DNA of 64,000 bases from Anisodus tanguticus (GCA_034509755.1 CM067550.1:12827001-12891000); one strand, 5' to 3'; positions 33,859 to 46,167 are shown, numbered from the stretch's first letter. Notes: generated by a model from the letters alone, not told the origin. Numbers and translations are program-made.

Positions 33859-34342
33859 TTACCTGTTAAGCCAACAAAAGGTAAATGTCTAACCTAAGGG
33901 AAAAGAAGCAGCAAATCTTCAAAGTCTCCTCAGTTCACTTCATACCATCTCTCTATCATTCTTTCCTTCTGTCCTTCATTGTTCATACCATACGAAAGGG
34001 ACAAAGAGCCAAAGACCAAAACCCTAGTCCCTAACCATCTTCTCTACTTGCCATCCCTACTCATATGACGTCAGTCCATGCCCTTCCGATTCCAAGGTAG
34101 TAGGACAAATCAGATTCAATACTTTCTGCCATATTAAACGGTGAGTTCGATTTTTTTTGCCCCTTTTAACCTCTGTTAGTTCTTTTTTTTTAGTTCTTCT
34201 TTTTGTTAGTTCTGTTTTTTCATTTATATAATATTTGATGTTTTGGGATTTTGAATGATTTATTAACAGTCATTTATATATAGGGTGTGTGAAATTTCTG
34301 GTGAAGGAAAGATAGTGTGTGTGTGTGTATTATTGTTCTTTA

Positions 34343-34790
34343 GGTGGCAATGGCACTGGTTTTTTGGAGAGCTGGTTTTTTGCAGTGGCTCTGTTATGAT
34401 ACTTCTCTGTTATTTGCATGATACTTCTCTGTTATATACAATGCACTGGTCAAGAGTATATATACAATGCACTGGTTTTTTTTTTACAGTATTGGGATTT
34501 TAATGGTGGCAGTGGCACTGGTTTTTTGGAGAGCTGGTTTTTTGCAGTGGCTCTGTTATGATACTTCTCTGTTATATACAATGCACTGGTCAAGAGTATA
34601 TATACAATGCACTGGTTTTTTTTTACAGTATTGGGATTTTAATGGTGGCAGTGGCACTGGTTTTTTGGAGAGCTGGTTTTTTGCAGTGGCTCTACTATGA
34701 TACTTCTCTGGCATGATACATTGATACTTCTCTGTTATGATACTTCTCTGGCATTATACATTGATACTTCTCTGTTATGTGGTTAAGTAA
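34343..34790 (+). repeat. Tandem repeat in the hAT 1 5' region
   Basis: A unit beginning GGTGGCARTGGCACTGG starts at 34343, 34505 and 34644 (spacings 162 and 139 bp). It contains TTTTTGGAGAGCTGG, 'gcagtggctctgttatgata' and ATACAATGCACTGG. The third copy decays into short 'gatacttctctg' repeats up to about 34780. It lies just upstream of the transposase ATG, perhaps in its leader or promoter. Confidence 0.85.
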
Positions 34791-34816
34791 TGTATTCAAA
34801 TATTTTCTTGTAGGAA

Positions 34817-37222
34817 ATGGATAGTGAACAATCTTACAATAATGCAAATGCTACTAATAAAAGTCATGCTGCTTCTTTTAGCCCACCTCCAGTGCCTCTG
34901 CTTTGTGGAGTGGATGATTTAGAAATGGATTCAGAAGGTCTTATTGAGGTTGGAGTAAAAGAAAAAAGTCAATCAAGTAAACTAACAAGCAAGAAACTCA
35001 CTTCCGAGGCATGGGAATCTTTTGATAGGGTCGTAGTGAAAGGTATTACAAGAGCAAAGTGTAAATATTGTACATCTTTACTCTCTTATAATTGTACGAA
35101 TGGAACCTCACATCTTCTTAAACATTCTAAGAAGACATGTCCGGGAAAGCATTTGCGGATTGGAGTTAGTGGTCAAACACAATTGAAGGTTAAAACGGAA
35201 GCTGATGGGTCTACTACTTTAGAACTTAAAGGAAAGGAAAAGGAATTTGATCAAGACTTTTCAATGAGAGAATTGGTTGGTATGGTGGTGATTCATGAGT
35301 ATCCTTTATCCATTGTAGATCATAAAGGTTTTAAAAGGTTCGTGAGGAGTCTAAATACTCATTTCAAGATGATTTCGAGGAACACTTTGAAGAGTTACAT
35401 TTTGAAAAAGTTCAATGAAGATAAGGGTTCTCTTAAAGCTTTGTTGGAGCATAATGAGGGTAGAATTGCAATAACTACCGACATGTGGACGACTTCCAAC
35501 CAAAAAAGGGGCTACATGGCCATGACATCTCACTTCATTGATCAACATTGGTTTTTACGCAATCAAACCTTGAGGTAATGAGCTTTTTCTTATTTATAAA
35601 TGCTGATTTTTAGGTTTATTGTAGGTGTTTAATGTATGTTTTTATTTAGGTTTTGTTTTGTTCCATGTCCACATACAAAGGGGGTTATTGCAAAGATTTT
35701 GATGGATTGTTTGTCTCAATATTCTTTGGAAAACAAAATTTCATCGATTGTAGTTGATAATTGTACCACTAATGATGCAATGATGAATGTTTTATTGGAG
35801 AAATTGGAAAGTAGGTATCTAATGTTAGGTGGGGAGTTTTTGCATATGAGGTGTAGTGCTCATATTCTAAACTTGATTGTGAAAGATGGTTTAGAAGTAA
35901 TTGATCCGGCGATTGAAAAAGTTCGAGATTGCATTTTATTTTGGATGTCTACTCCTAAAAGGGTTGAAAAATTTGAGGAGGCTTGTCGGCTTTTGAATAT
36001 TTCTAAACCTAAAAGAGTGGTTCTTGATGTCAAAACTAGGTGGAATTCTACTTACTTGATGCTTAATACCGCTTTGCCTTTTCAAGATGTATTTGCAAAG
36101 TTAAAACGTGTGAATAAGAAGCTCAAGTTAGTTATTCCTAGTGAGAATGATTGGATGATGGCAAAACTTGTTTGTGAGAAGTTGGAAATTTTCTACAAGG
36201 TCACTAGAGTGTTTTCCGGTAGAAATTATCCTACTTCTAATTTGTTTTTTCGAAAAGTGTGTGAGATAAGACTTGCTTTGAGGCGTTGGGTGGAGAGTGA
36301 TGTTGAGACCATTAGAATGATGGCTAAAAATATGATTGACAAGTTTGACAAATATTGGCATAATATTAATGAGATGTTGGCGGTTGCTTCAATTTTAGAT
36401 CCAAGAAATAAAATGGATTGTGTGGAGTACTATTTTAAGAGATTGTACAAAGATGATACTGATAATGAAGTGGCAAAAGTTAGAAAAAATCTTGATAAAC
36501 TTGTGGTTGAATATCAAATGAGAAGTGAGGGAAATAAAAGCCAAGAACCTTTCCAAGTGGCAAACGAGGAATTTCAGAGTCTTGTGATAATGATGAGGAT
36601 GAATATGCTCAAGCTAAAAGAACAAAGAAAAGAAAGATGAATGTGAGGGGTGAGATGGAGCATTACTTGGAGGATGATCATATACCCGAGAATGATGATT
36701 TTGATGTACTTAATTGGTGAAAAAGGGATCAAATGTATCCTACTTTACAGAAAATTGCCAAGGACATCCTTGCAATTCCTGTCTCTTTTGTGGCTTCGGA
36801 AAGTGCCTTTAGCATGGGTGGAAGGGTGATTAGTTCTCATCGTTCTAGGCTTCACTCTAAAACTGTGGAGGCATTAATGTGCTTGCAAAATTGGATGATC
36901 GAAGACATTAAAGGTATCTATTATTTATGTATTGATTATTCTCATATATGTTAATATCAATTTTCCCATAACATGAACCTTCTATTTATTTTTCAATTTC
37001 TTTCAAATAAAGGTACTTTGGAGGGCACACATGCTTGTTCGATAGTTACTGAAGATTCTGAAGAAGAAGGAGAAGTAGTTGACTATATTGATATGGTAAA
37101 TGATATATTTAATCATAAATATTTATTGAGATGATTTTTTTTAGTAATGTCTTTTTAATATGATTGTTTCTTTGTTATTTTAGGATGTTGATGACGTTAA
37201 AACTAGTGATTTCGAAGACTAG
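34817..37222 (+). pseudogene. hAT transposase (BED zinc finger, hATC dimerisation domain), two lesions
   Basis: Four exons: 34817-35574, 35650-36913, 37013-37095 and 37184-37222, with GT-AG borders (GTAATG, GTATCT, GTAAAT) and consistent phase at the first junction (TLR-FCFVPCPHTKG). Domain order: a BED zinc finger (KCKYC...SHLLKH, about residues 75-110), then the RNase H-like core with the first Asp in ITTDMWTT and the second in SIVVDNCTTND, then CSAHILNLIVKDGL and LDVKTRWNSTYLML. The hATC dimerisation part is DILAIPVSFVASESAFSMGG. Lesions: a frame change near 36575 and TGA for a Trp codon at 36718-36720 (VLNW*). The acidic tail ends at 37222. It would cut and paste the element in the nucleus; as written it is inactive. 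Confidence 0.9.
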
Positions 37223-37234
37223 TTTATGAAGTTT

Positions 37235-37345
37235 GGCAAACTGGAAATCCCAAACTGGAAATGGCAAACTGGAAATCCCAAACTGGAAATTCCAAACTGG
37301 AAATGCCAATTTTGAAACGAGAAACTAGAAATCCCAAACTGAATG
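37235..37345 (+). repeat. Short tandem repeat after the hAT 1 transposase stop
   Basis: About seven degenerate copies of a 14-15 bp unit (GGCAAACTGGAAATCC / CCAAACTGGAAATTC / GGAAATGCC) begin 13 bp after the stop codon. Confidence 0.85.
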
Positions 37346-37800
37346 CATTGGAAACTGTTAATATGCTCAATTCACAAATGTCAAGTTATAGTTCTTTCTC
37401 TTTTGTCCTTTTTATCCTTTTTTTCTTAATGTTTAGCAGTTAATCATGAGATTTCATCATTCTACTTCTAGTTCAATGAACCTTCTATTCAGAAGTTGTC
37501 CTTTAACTTTGCTTGAAAGGGCATGTATTTATCTCCATCTTTTTACAGTTCATGTTGTGACAAATATGATTCAGTGCATTATTTTGACTGATGTCCTGTG
37601 TTCCAATTATTTTGATCTGGAATATTATTCAAGCCAATTTTTTTTACATGTGGATCCAGATCTGATCCGTGGATCCAATGGATCTGGATTTGGATATGAT
37701 TTTTATGGATCCGGATCTGGATCCGGATCTGGATACAAGTATGAGAAATGGATCTGGATCCAGTAAGATCCGGTCCAGATCCTATCCGTTGCCATCCCTA

Positions 37801-37808
37801 GGTATACA
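37801..37808. repeat. Right target site duplication of hAT 1
   Basis: GGTATACA, pairing with GGTATACC at 33517-33524. Confidence 0.8.
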
Positions 37809-38739
37809 AATACCTTCCAAAAGCATCCATGTGTCCATCATTAGTAACCATTATAGTAGCAGGTGAGACATACTACATTCTCTAAGAATGTGATGCAGAC
37901 CACATGTCGACTTATAACATGTCATCAATATCCCATTCTCGATGATCATTAGTCAAGGCCTTTTAAGAGTTACGCTCTATCATTAATATCTCACTCTATT
38001 AATGATAGCGTAAGCTCAATGGATTCATTCACATTAATGAATAATTACAAACAATCAAATAATAATTCAATAATTGCAAATGTCATAAATATTAATAATA
38101 CGAATGTGTTCAAGTATGTTTTGTCCCTAATAATGATTGTCTCTATGACATACATACTTTCACTCTTTCCTCGTAGACTTCTTGAAAATAATTTAAGATT
38201 ATCATGCATGTCATATATGTTTTGAGAACTCAGTGATTTCTATGTTTTGAGAACTCAGTGATTTCTATGGAACTTCAAAATTCACCATTCATCAACATTT
38301 TAAGAATATTGTACCAATGATCGAAAGAGAAAATCTAATATAAGCACGTGTGTATCGAAACGAACATTGGCCTATCAAACAGTTAAAATGACAATAAAAG
38401 ATGAGGGTTCTTTCTTCCGTAACTTTGATACTGCACAGGAAGCAGAAACTTTCTGGATGCATGAGAGCAATATCTATCATATAAAGAGGAACGTACGTAG
38501 GGGATACATATAGTCAATTACAACTGCTTGGGAAGGGATTGAGGCACAGATAATTAATTGACATGAATGCAATGTCTACACAGCCCTTGTGTATTCATAT
38601 TACAAATATATTTATGATGATTCCTAATTTGGTAGAGTAGAGAAACTGTAGTAGGACGCTACTCCAAACTTCACTGATAGTAGAATATGATTTTCTAGTC
38701 TAACTATTTAAGTCTAACAACTACATGATGGCTTAATGA
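37809..38739. other. Continuation of the retroelement-like flank of hAT 1
   Basis: Non-coding. A 24-bp direct duplication (tttgagaactcagtgatttc) lies at 38220-38268. ATTAATGA-type dyads occur near 37980-38015. No gene is recognised. Confidence 0.4.
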
Positions 38740-38958
38740 CAAGGAATATTCATTTCCTTTACTTTGCCTTTCATAGCTTTACTTTACTTTGCTTTACTTT
38801 CTTCAAATTTTATCTGACCTTCTTTGTCATGTTTTCTCTTGAGCGAGAGTCTTTCGGAAACAACATCTCTACCTCCCAAGGTAGAGGTAAGGTCTGTGTA
38901 CATTCTACTCTTCCCAGACTCACTGTGTAGAATTACACTGAGTATGTTATTGTTGTTG
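38740..38958 (+). mobile_element. 5'-truncated RTE LINE 3' end
   Basis: It contains CTTTACTTTGCTTTACTTTC, 'cttgagcgagagtctttcgg', the hairpin CTCTACC TCCCAA GGTAGAG, 'ggtaaggtctgtgtac' and a TATGTTATTGTTGTTG end, in the same order as the 3' UTR of the LINE at 29310-29745. Confidence 0.75.
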
Positions 38959-40351
38959 AATTTATCATTACTCAGACACAATCAAACACAAATATAAGGT
39001 ATAACAGCATTAAAGATCTTCTAGTGATAAGAATATTCTTGGACCTAGCGAAGTTAAAATCCTTAAAATGCTAGCTTTACTTTTATAATTTAAAATGCTA
39101 GTCCCATATGTTCCAATATTATCACTTTTCTATATTTAGAAATAATTAAACTTTAGATTTCGTGTTTCAGCCTTAATAACATGATTTTATAGCCACGGAA
39201 ATGTGATGACATGTTTAAATCACAAATTTCAAAAGTCTATCTTTCTTTCTTAAACTCCATGTCAATCAAACACCTTCATTTAAAATGAAATGGAGAGAGT
39301 ACACCATAATCAATGAAATCCAACATTCAAGAATATATTCTTGAAAATAGACATGAAGAAGGAAGACATAAAGAGCAAGTATTATATACCATAAACATTA
39401 CCAATTTTGCATCTTGAAAAAGAAAAATTTATCATTCATAACCATAAATACCAGAACTTCAAAAAAGAAAAGAAGAAGCATCCAGAAACCATAAGCAAGT
39501 TCAACTAACCGAATCAGAAGCGCCATCTCGAGCTTAGCATGTACCATTCTTAACAAACTATGTGATTATAGAGACCAGTTGTGTGAGATCAGGGAGGAGA
39601 GAGCAGCAGCAGTCATGTCCAAGACATCTAGCCTCTAAATGCTAATTTTAGAGTGAGTATAGCAGCACTTTGAAACTGCCAAATCTCACCAATTGTGTTA
39701 GTTTCTCTAGCCAAATGTATCAGATATATCTATGGCAGCTCATAAATTAAATGACTTAAGATATGGAAGAAATCACTATCCCCTCATATCAGCTAAAGCA
39801 GCTTTAGAGACTAGAAAAACATATAATAGAATAGTAACATTCATAAAAAAGAACATACAATAGAATACAGGAGTAGAAAAGCAAAATGGCTGAAACAAAA
39901 GTCATCCAAATACAAGAAGCATCACTGTGTATAAAATTACTTACAACTGAAGCAAACTATGCAAAGTGATCAGATTAAAAAATTCATATTAGTGGAATGC
40001 GTTACTCCTGGCCATTGACAATATGAAAAAAATATAACATCTTGACTGTCAATTAAGTGAGTACAATAAAGGTAGGAACTATTTACCATGCAAAAGCATA
40101 TCAGATAAAAGAAAATTTCAGATTTGCTTTAGTTTCACTTCATTATCGCTTCTTTTCTTAACTAATCCATCTTCAGATATTTTTGAAGAATCCTTGTAAT
40201 TCTTACGTGTGAGCTTTGTTAAAGCATCAAGCTTACTGAGTCAAGCTCATTATTTAGTATTTCCTCCGATTTAGCCATTCATACAACCAGCGGAGATTTA
40301 AATACTTCAAAATTTGAATAGGCAACTACTTTAGTTTGCAAAATACCATTA
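38959..40351. other. Intergenic, nothing recognised
   Basis: AT-rich non-coding DNA with no long open frame, no clear repeat structure and no splice-consistent protein fragments seen. Confidence 0.45.
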
Positions 40352-40373
40352 TGTATTATGAAGCTAGATTCTC

Positions 40374-40500
40374 CGAGCCGAGGATCTAACTGGAAACAAC
40401 CTCTCTACCTCACAAAGGTAGGGGTAAGGTATGCGTACATCCTACCCTCCCCAAACCCCACCTTGTGAGATCACACTGCGGTTGTTGTTGTTCTTGTTGT
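40374..40500 (+). mobile_element. 5'-truncated RTE LINE/TS tail with target duplication
   Basis: 127 bp: CGAGCCGAGGATCTAACTGG, CTCTACCTCACAAAGGTAGG hairpin, 'ggtaaggtatgcgtacatcc', and TTG repeats at the end. Flanked by an imperfect 22-bp duplication: 40352-40373 (TGTATTATGAAGCTAGATTC and on) and 40501-40522 (TGTATTATGTATCTAGATTC and on), with three mismatches. Confidence 0.85.
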
Positions 40501-40706
40501 TGTATTATGTATCTAGATTCTCATATATTTAGCAAAAAGCAACGGACTTTTTTGAATTCTCAACTGGACGAAAATTTGAAAAGAGGCTGTGTCATAACCA
40601 TTTTTAAGTGAAAAATATTTATGTAACTTAAGGTACTCCAAAAGCTTATTACCACCTTCTTTTTTCAGTTTACATGTTTAATCACTTATCTTCTGTCATT
40701 TTCAGT

Positions 40707-40770
40707 GACTTGATTGTGTAAATATATAATTTACGATGTGACTTGATTGTGAAAATATATAATTTACGTC
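40707..40770. repeat. Tandem duplication of about 33 bp
   Basis: 'gtgacttgattgtgtaaata' plus 'tataatttacgat' is followed by an almost identical copy with one internal base change and a changed end. It lies directly at the left edge of the second copia. Confidence 0.85.
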
Positions 40771-40774
40771 ATCG

Positions 40775-40971
40775 TGAATGAAGTAAATGTATCTCCCTTG
40801 GGGAGTCTTTCTTATTAGTGAATATTCTCCAAATATTCGCGAATATTTCTCATTAATACAAATATATGTAGAGTGTACAATGTGGAATCCTCATACAATA
40901 GGGATCTTATATCTACCATAATTATACAACACTAAATATGCCTAAATATATGGACTATACACGTTAATACA
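40775..40971 (-). repeat. 3' LTR of copia 2 with upstream purine tract
   Basis: On the minus strand TGTATTAACGTGTATAGTCC starts at 40971, directly after GACTGAGGAGG (polypurine tract, 40972-40982). It matches the 5' LTR at 48349-48505 over 'catatatttag', 'ttatggtagatat' and 'gtattaatgagaaa'. This copy carries an extra AATATTCGCGAATATTTGG dyad segment of about 36 bp. The far end is approximate. Confidence 0.75.
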
Positions 40972-40984
40972 CCTCCTCAGTCGG

Positions 40985-42416
40985 AGCGGGAGGAGGCCGG
41001 ACGCTAAGACTGGATTTGAAGTCGAGGAAGAGCTGTCTAGGAAGGCCTTTCGTGAAGATATCCGCACACTGATACGAAGAAGGCACATGCAACACCTTAA
41101 CATGACCTAGAGCAACCTTCTCACGAACAAAGTGTATATCCATCTCAATGTGCTTGATTCGCTGATGCTGAACCGGATTATGAGATAAATATATGGCGGA
41201 TATGTTATCACATTAAACCAAAAATGCCTTACGCAAGGGACACTGAAGCTCCAAAAGAAGATTTCGAAGCCAACAGATCTCAGCAACAATATTTGCAATG
41301 CCTCTATACTCTGCTTCTGCACTCGAACGGGATAAGGTAGCTTGCCTCTTAGCAGACTAGGAAATGAGGTTATCCCCTAAGAACACACAGTAGCCGGAGG
41401 TGGAGCATCGCGTGTCCGGACAACCTTCCCAATCAGCATATGTATATGATAACAATCTGGTCGGTGCTGAGGGGTATAAGTGCAATCCATAAGCAAGTGT
41501 GTCCTTAACTTATCGAATGATACGCTTAAGGGCAGTAAAATGAGGCTTCCTAGGGGAATGCATGAATAAACACATCTGCTGGACGGCATACGTAATGTCA
41601 GGCCTGGTGAAAGTAAGATACTGTAGTGCACCTGCAAGATTCCTGTAGAGAGTGGGATCGAACACTGGATCACTATCAACAATACTAAGCTTTGATTTAG
41701 AGTCAACCGATGTGGACATGATCTTGCAGTTCGACATTTTAGCCCTGTACACTATCTCCTCTGCATACTTGCGCTGACACAAAAACATAGTATCTGCAGA
41801 ATGAGTCAGTGATATCCCAAAAAAATAGCTCAACTTCCCCAAGTCAGTCATAGAAAATTCGGTCTTAAGTAATGCAATAATCTCATTTTTCAACACATCA
41901 GATGAGGCAGTGAGAACAATATCATCCACATATAGTAGTAAGTAAGAAGTGCTACTACCTCGATGAAAAATAAAAAGAGAATTATCGTACTTGCTGCATA
42001 CAAACCCAATCTGCATAATGTATTGTGCAAAACGTTCATACCAAGCTCTGGGGGCCTGTTTCAAAATTCAAACCATATAGTGACTTACGAAGACGACATA
42101 CATATTGAGGGGCTATTGGATGGACAAAACCAGGTGGTTGGTACATGTAAACAGTTTCTTTTAAATCCCCATGTAGAAATGCATTTTTCACATCAAGCTG
42201 ATGAATCGACCAATGCTTACCCATAGAAATGCTCAGAACTATGTGAATGATAGTCGGTTTAACCACCGGACTGAATGTCTCATCACAATCAATGCCCTTC
42301 TGTTGATTAGTACCATTAGCCACAAGCCTCGCCTTACACTGTCTATGTATTTGTGATGAAAAAGCCACATGCATCGGATCACATTCACCGTATCCGATCG
42401 AGGAATTAAATCCCAA
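40985..42416 (-). pseudogene. Copia reverse transcriptase and RNase H
   Basis: The minus strand begins CKARLVANGTNQQKGIDCDE-like text with TFSPVVKPT, HQLDVKNAFLHGDL and KSLYGL. A frameshift at about 42055 leads to KQAPRAWYERF, then the catalytic YVDDIVL, then DLGKLSYFFGI, YLTFTRPDITYAVQ and, after a stop at 41510, RNase H text (SAKRQATLSRSSAEAEYRG, IEMDIHFVREKV and ADIFTKGLP). The order and motifs are standard for Ty1/copia. At least one frameshift and two stops inactivate it. Confidence 0.9.
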
Positions 42417-42797
42417 GTGTGTTATTTCGTTAAAGCATTAAACTCATCACACATGGCCGCATTCCAATTTGGGTCTAGTTTGGCTAGTTTTAGGTTTTTG
42501 GGAATTGGGGATATGGTTTGTATGGATAGGTTAAATTGGACTTTGGGTTTAAAAATCCCGTGTTGGACACGAGTTTCCAGACGGTGCGAGGGTGCCGGCT
42601 AGGTATGTTTGTTGGGTCCCAGGTCGGGTTCACTGTGTGAGGTTGGAATCGAGTTTTGGTGAAGTTCATCGGTCTGTTGACTAGGTACAGTGGCAGGGTT
42701 GTGTGGTGTCACCGATCTAGATAGATCGAGACAAGCTGAGGTCGATGATGTGGGGTATGTATCGGTGGTAGGGTGGGACCGGTGGGTTGGTTTGGTG
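42417..42797 (-). pseudogene. Copia integrase-RT linker, left part
   Basis: Low-constraint Pro/Thr/Ser-rich coding remnant upstream of RT; translation gives THTTKPTHRSHPTTDTYPTS-like text on the minus strand. It is interrupted by the solo LTR and resumes at 45507. Confidence 0.55.
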
Positions 42798-42890
42798 GTG
42801 TGTGTTGACACCCAATTTTGTCCCATCTTTTCTGATTTTATTTGCAATTTTAAATATTTTTGACACTTCAAAATCAATTTTAAAATATAG

Positions 42891-42930
42891 GCATATATAT
42901 ATATATATATATATCATTATTATTATTATT
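42891..42930. repeat. TA and TTA microsatellite in the solo LTR
   Basis: (TA)n at 42893-42912 is followed by (TTA)n near 42915-42930. Confidence 0.8.
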
Positions 42931-43578
42931 TGCATTTTTTACTATCATTTGCATTTTAATATCATAATCATACTTTTATTCTAATATTATATGTTATTTT
43001 ATTTTTTACAAAAGGGCATCGCATTTTTTATTTTTATTTAAAGCATCAAGCATTTCACAAATATTATATTTTTTTATCATATTGTCATCTTTACAATTTA
43101 TATTTTTTTGCAAAGCTTTTTTTTACATATAATAAAACCATTTTTTATATTTTAAATCCATAACCCATTTATTTTCCAACCCAAAACAATTTTACCCAAA
43201 ACCCAAACCCCCCCCCCATTCTCGGACCCTATCCGAGGCCCAACCGAAAAGGCCCAAGTCGGCCAACCCGACCCGAGCCGGTCCAAATCCGAAGCCCAAC
43301 TCCCTTCCCCTTATTTCCCCCCAAACCAAACACCCCCAAAACAAAACAAACCCTAACACCTAAAACCCCAATCCATCGTACCTCACTCATGCCCCGACCC
43401 CACACGTCGCCGGTCACCTCCCCACTGACACCACCTTACCCCTGCCACCAACCCGACACATCCCATACCCTATCCCCTAAAATCCGCAACACATACCTTA
43501 AGAATCCGCCCCAAAAATTGGATTTTTTGCCCCTTTTGTTTGAAATTTGAACTTGATTTTTATGGGTCCGAATCCATC

Positions 43579-43586
43579 TATAAATA
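43579..43586 (+). promoter_or_regulatory. TATA box of the solo LTR
   Basis: TATAAATA in the context CATCTATAAATACCCC lies at the transition from a C-rich to an AT-rich part, as at the U3/R border of plant LTRs. It could still start transcripts toward the copia 2 gag end. Confidence 0.55.
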
Positions 43587-45506
43587 CCCCCTTTTGTTCT
43601 TCATTTTGGAGGGGAATTTTGAGGTCCGAAAATCGAGTTTTAAGTTTTGAAAGCCGAAATCATCTTAAGGGTATTTGTTCTTCTTTGCATGTGTTCTTCA
43701 TCTTGAAGAGTCCGAAATATAAGTCGAAAATCTGCTTCTTTTTTTGTTGTTCTTCACTGAATCGGGTTTTCCGATTCGGGTCACTGTTCCGGGTCGGGTC
43801 TCTGAGGACAGTGTGTCGCTGTAATATTTGGCCCAGATTTTGCTGAATGTTGAGTTATTTTAAGCTGAGTTTTACTTCATTTTTCTGTTGATCTTTTGCT
43901 GCATATTTTGCCATTATGTTGTTGTATATTGAGTTGAGTTGTTGCATTTTAGATGATGCCTTTGATTGAAAACAGATGTTATTTGCTGGTTGAATTCCGT
44001 GACACTTTGGTACTACATGATAGCAGTAACAAATGCTATATTTGTTACCGTTTTGTGATGCCATTTATGGTTACTGTTTGATGCTACTAGTTGCTATTGT
44101 TTGACACCGTATTCTGGCCAAACCATTGAGCACGGTCGATGTTCATAATTGATGTATTTCTGAGCCTAATTGTCGCTGATTTCTTTGTTAAAACCTGTTG
44201 CATTTTGGGCATTTTGGCGCTCAGAGTAATGTATTTTTTTGCATTTGTTCTGGCTGATTGTTGCTGCATTTAGGACCATTTGCTGCTATATTTTTAGCAC
44301 AGTTGCTGTTGGTTTTTGGCCAAATTACTTCTGCATTTTTTGGACACATTTGATGTTTATCACTGTTGTATTTTAGCACAGTTGTTGCTGGTTTCTTGGC
44401 TTAAAATTGCTGCTTTAAGACTGTTTCGGATAGCTGCAATATTTCTGAAATTTACTGATTGAACATGATACTACACTGGCCGATGAAAAAATATCCGTCG
44501 ATTTTTTAGGCCTCCACAGTTGTAAAGACGGAAAATAAAACTTATGGGCAAGGATGAAACTTAAATCTTTTTCACGCGAGAGACCAACATGTTCGGTAGG
44601 CAAGACAACTAAAATGACCAACGAGTCATATGTTCGCAGCCACGACGTGATTGAAATGATCTTTTCAAAATTGAAGTCTGAGCCCTCCGTAATCAAAACA
44701 TTTACTATTTTGGATACGGATCCGAAGTTATTTATATTCAACTGTTTCTAACCGTTTGTTCTTGACAGCTTGCAAGGTATATTTATGAAAGTTAAAGAAG
44801 ACAAGTTATCTCTCGGAGATGATTTATTTTATTGTTGTTTTTACTTTCTTTAATTCAGCTTTATTTCATTCTATATTGTAATAGTATTGTACTCTGAAAT
44901 TATTGAAATGTTTAGAATAGATAGACTTAGAATTAATTAATAGGGTAGTCTAAAACTTGAAACACATCGCTAGTTTATTTATTTTTAGGCTCGGTTAGTT
45001 TTAAAATCAAAAATCGCTAGTTTACCTATTTTTAGGCCCGTCGCTCATAAAAAAATCACCTTGCATATATTTTTATCAATTTTTATACAGATGCATACTT
45101 TTTTTCAACTTTACATGTATTTTTAATGCCATACAAATATATACTTGTACAAATGCATCCCGTCATTAAATATTTTCAACATCATTTTAACTTTATATTT
45201 TTAAACATGCATTTTCTTAGTACAATAATTAACCTGAGTTTGACCGGATAACCGCAAGTTAGCGGATCTTAAAGGATGCCTAACCCCTTCCCTTTAGAAT
45301 AATAGAGAACTCTTACCTAGAATCTCATTAGTTTTGCAGACCACAAAATTGTAGTTATTTTGCAGTTTTTAGTTAGCATTTAGGTGCCCTAATTCACCTT
45401 AGAATAATTAGGTGGCGACTCCTCAAAGCAAGCATTTTTATCCAATCCAGAGAGAATTGACCCATTACGTCGCGAGCCACTGGTTAAAAGCTGGTGCGAC
45501 AGTGTG

Positions 45507-46167
45507 ATTATGGTAGTACGATGTGGGTTTTCGGTGGCTGGTGTGGTTGCGGAGTGGTGTTGGGGTTGTGGTGGAAACACAGTGGCGGGGACGGTGATCG
45601 GTGGTCGTATTGAGATGTTGGGCTGATTGCCAGTGGTGGTGGCAATCAGCGTTGACTGTGACGGAGAACAGGCGGGTGGCAGACACACAAAGTTGCCTTC
45701 TGTGGTGGCGGCAGTAGTTGGCAGAGATGGGTTGACAGTGGTGGACTGACACAGTTCACTGAGGATGACGGGGAGATGTCGGACTCGTCAAGGAAAGTAT
45801 AGTCTATTTTTCAAAATTTTTGGATGTCCGAAAATAGGAATGTGGTCTCGTCAAACGTGACGTGACGAGAGATGTGAATTTGACGAGTGGAGAAGTCATA
45901 ACACAAATAGCCCCTATGGTTAGACGGAAAACCTATGAAGACACATGGAGTAGTTCGAGGTGCTAATTTATGAGGGGCAGTAGAGGCAAGGTTAGGGTAG
46001 CACAGGCAACCGAAAACCCGAAGGTGGTCATAAGATGGGACTGCGACGGTATAAGATTTCAGTTGGAGTCATGTTATGAAGAGTGTTGATGGGTAAAATA
46101 TTGAGGATATATTCTACCATTTTGACTACATAAATCCAAAAAGAGGGAGGGAGAGAAGCATGAAAAA
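45507..46167 (-). pseudogene. Copia integrase C-terminus and linker, right part
   Basis: Minus-strand text rich in Pro, Thr and His (for example TTTPTPLRNHTSHRK) with broken frames, followed upstream by degraded integrase C-terminal sequence. It corresponds to the variable linker of copia polyproteins. Confidence 0.55.

Larger units (their letters stand above)
33525..37800 (+). mobile_element. hAT DNA transposon, nearly complete but disabled
   Basis: The terminal inverted repeats are TAGAGATGGCAGCGGATCC on the left and, as reverse complement, TAGGGATGGCAACGGAT on the right. An 8-bp target duplication flanks the element. Both subterminal regions (33538-33710, 37650-37790) are packed with GGATCC/GATCCG units in both orientations, the likely transposase binding sites. 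The interior encodes a spliced transposase (34817-37222). Length is 4276 bp. Additional features are a 117-bp palindrome at 33742-33858 and two tandem arrays. The mutated TIR and two coding lesions show it is no longer autonomous. Confidence 0.9.
42803..45501 (+). mobile_element. Solo LTR of a large Ty3/gypsy element
   Basis: Starts TGTTGACACCCAATTTTGTC and ends GGTGCGACA; 2699 bp. GTGTG directly precedes it (42798-42802) and directly follows it (45502-45506): a perfect 5-bp target duplication, so the two ends came from one insertion that later lost its interior by LTR-LTR recombination. Features in plus orientation: pyrimidine/C-rich block (43195-43500), TATA box (43579-43586) and a conserved-looking end 'aggtggcgactcc...cgtcgcgagcc'. 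The length and ends resemble Tat/Ogre-type LTRs. It interrupts the linker of copia 2. Confidence 0.92.

Noticed and set aside
43229..43417. Open stretch on the minus strand in the solo LTR
   Set aside because: Gly/Val/Arg-rich shadow of a C-rich LTR block; no protein family.
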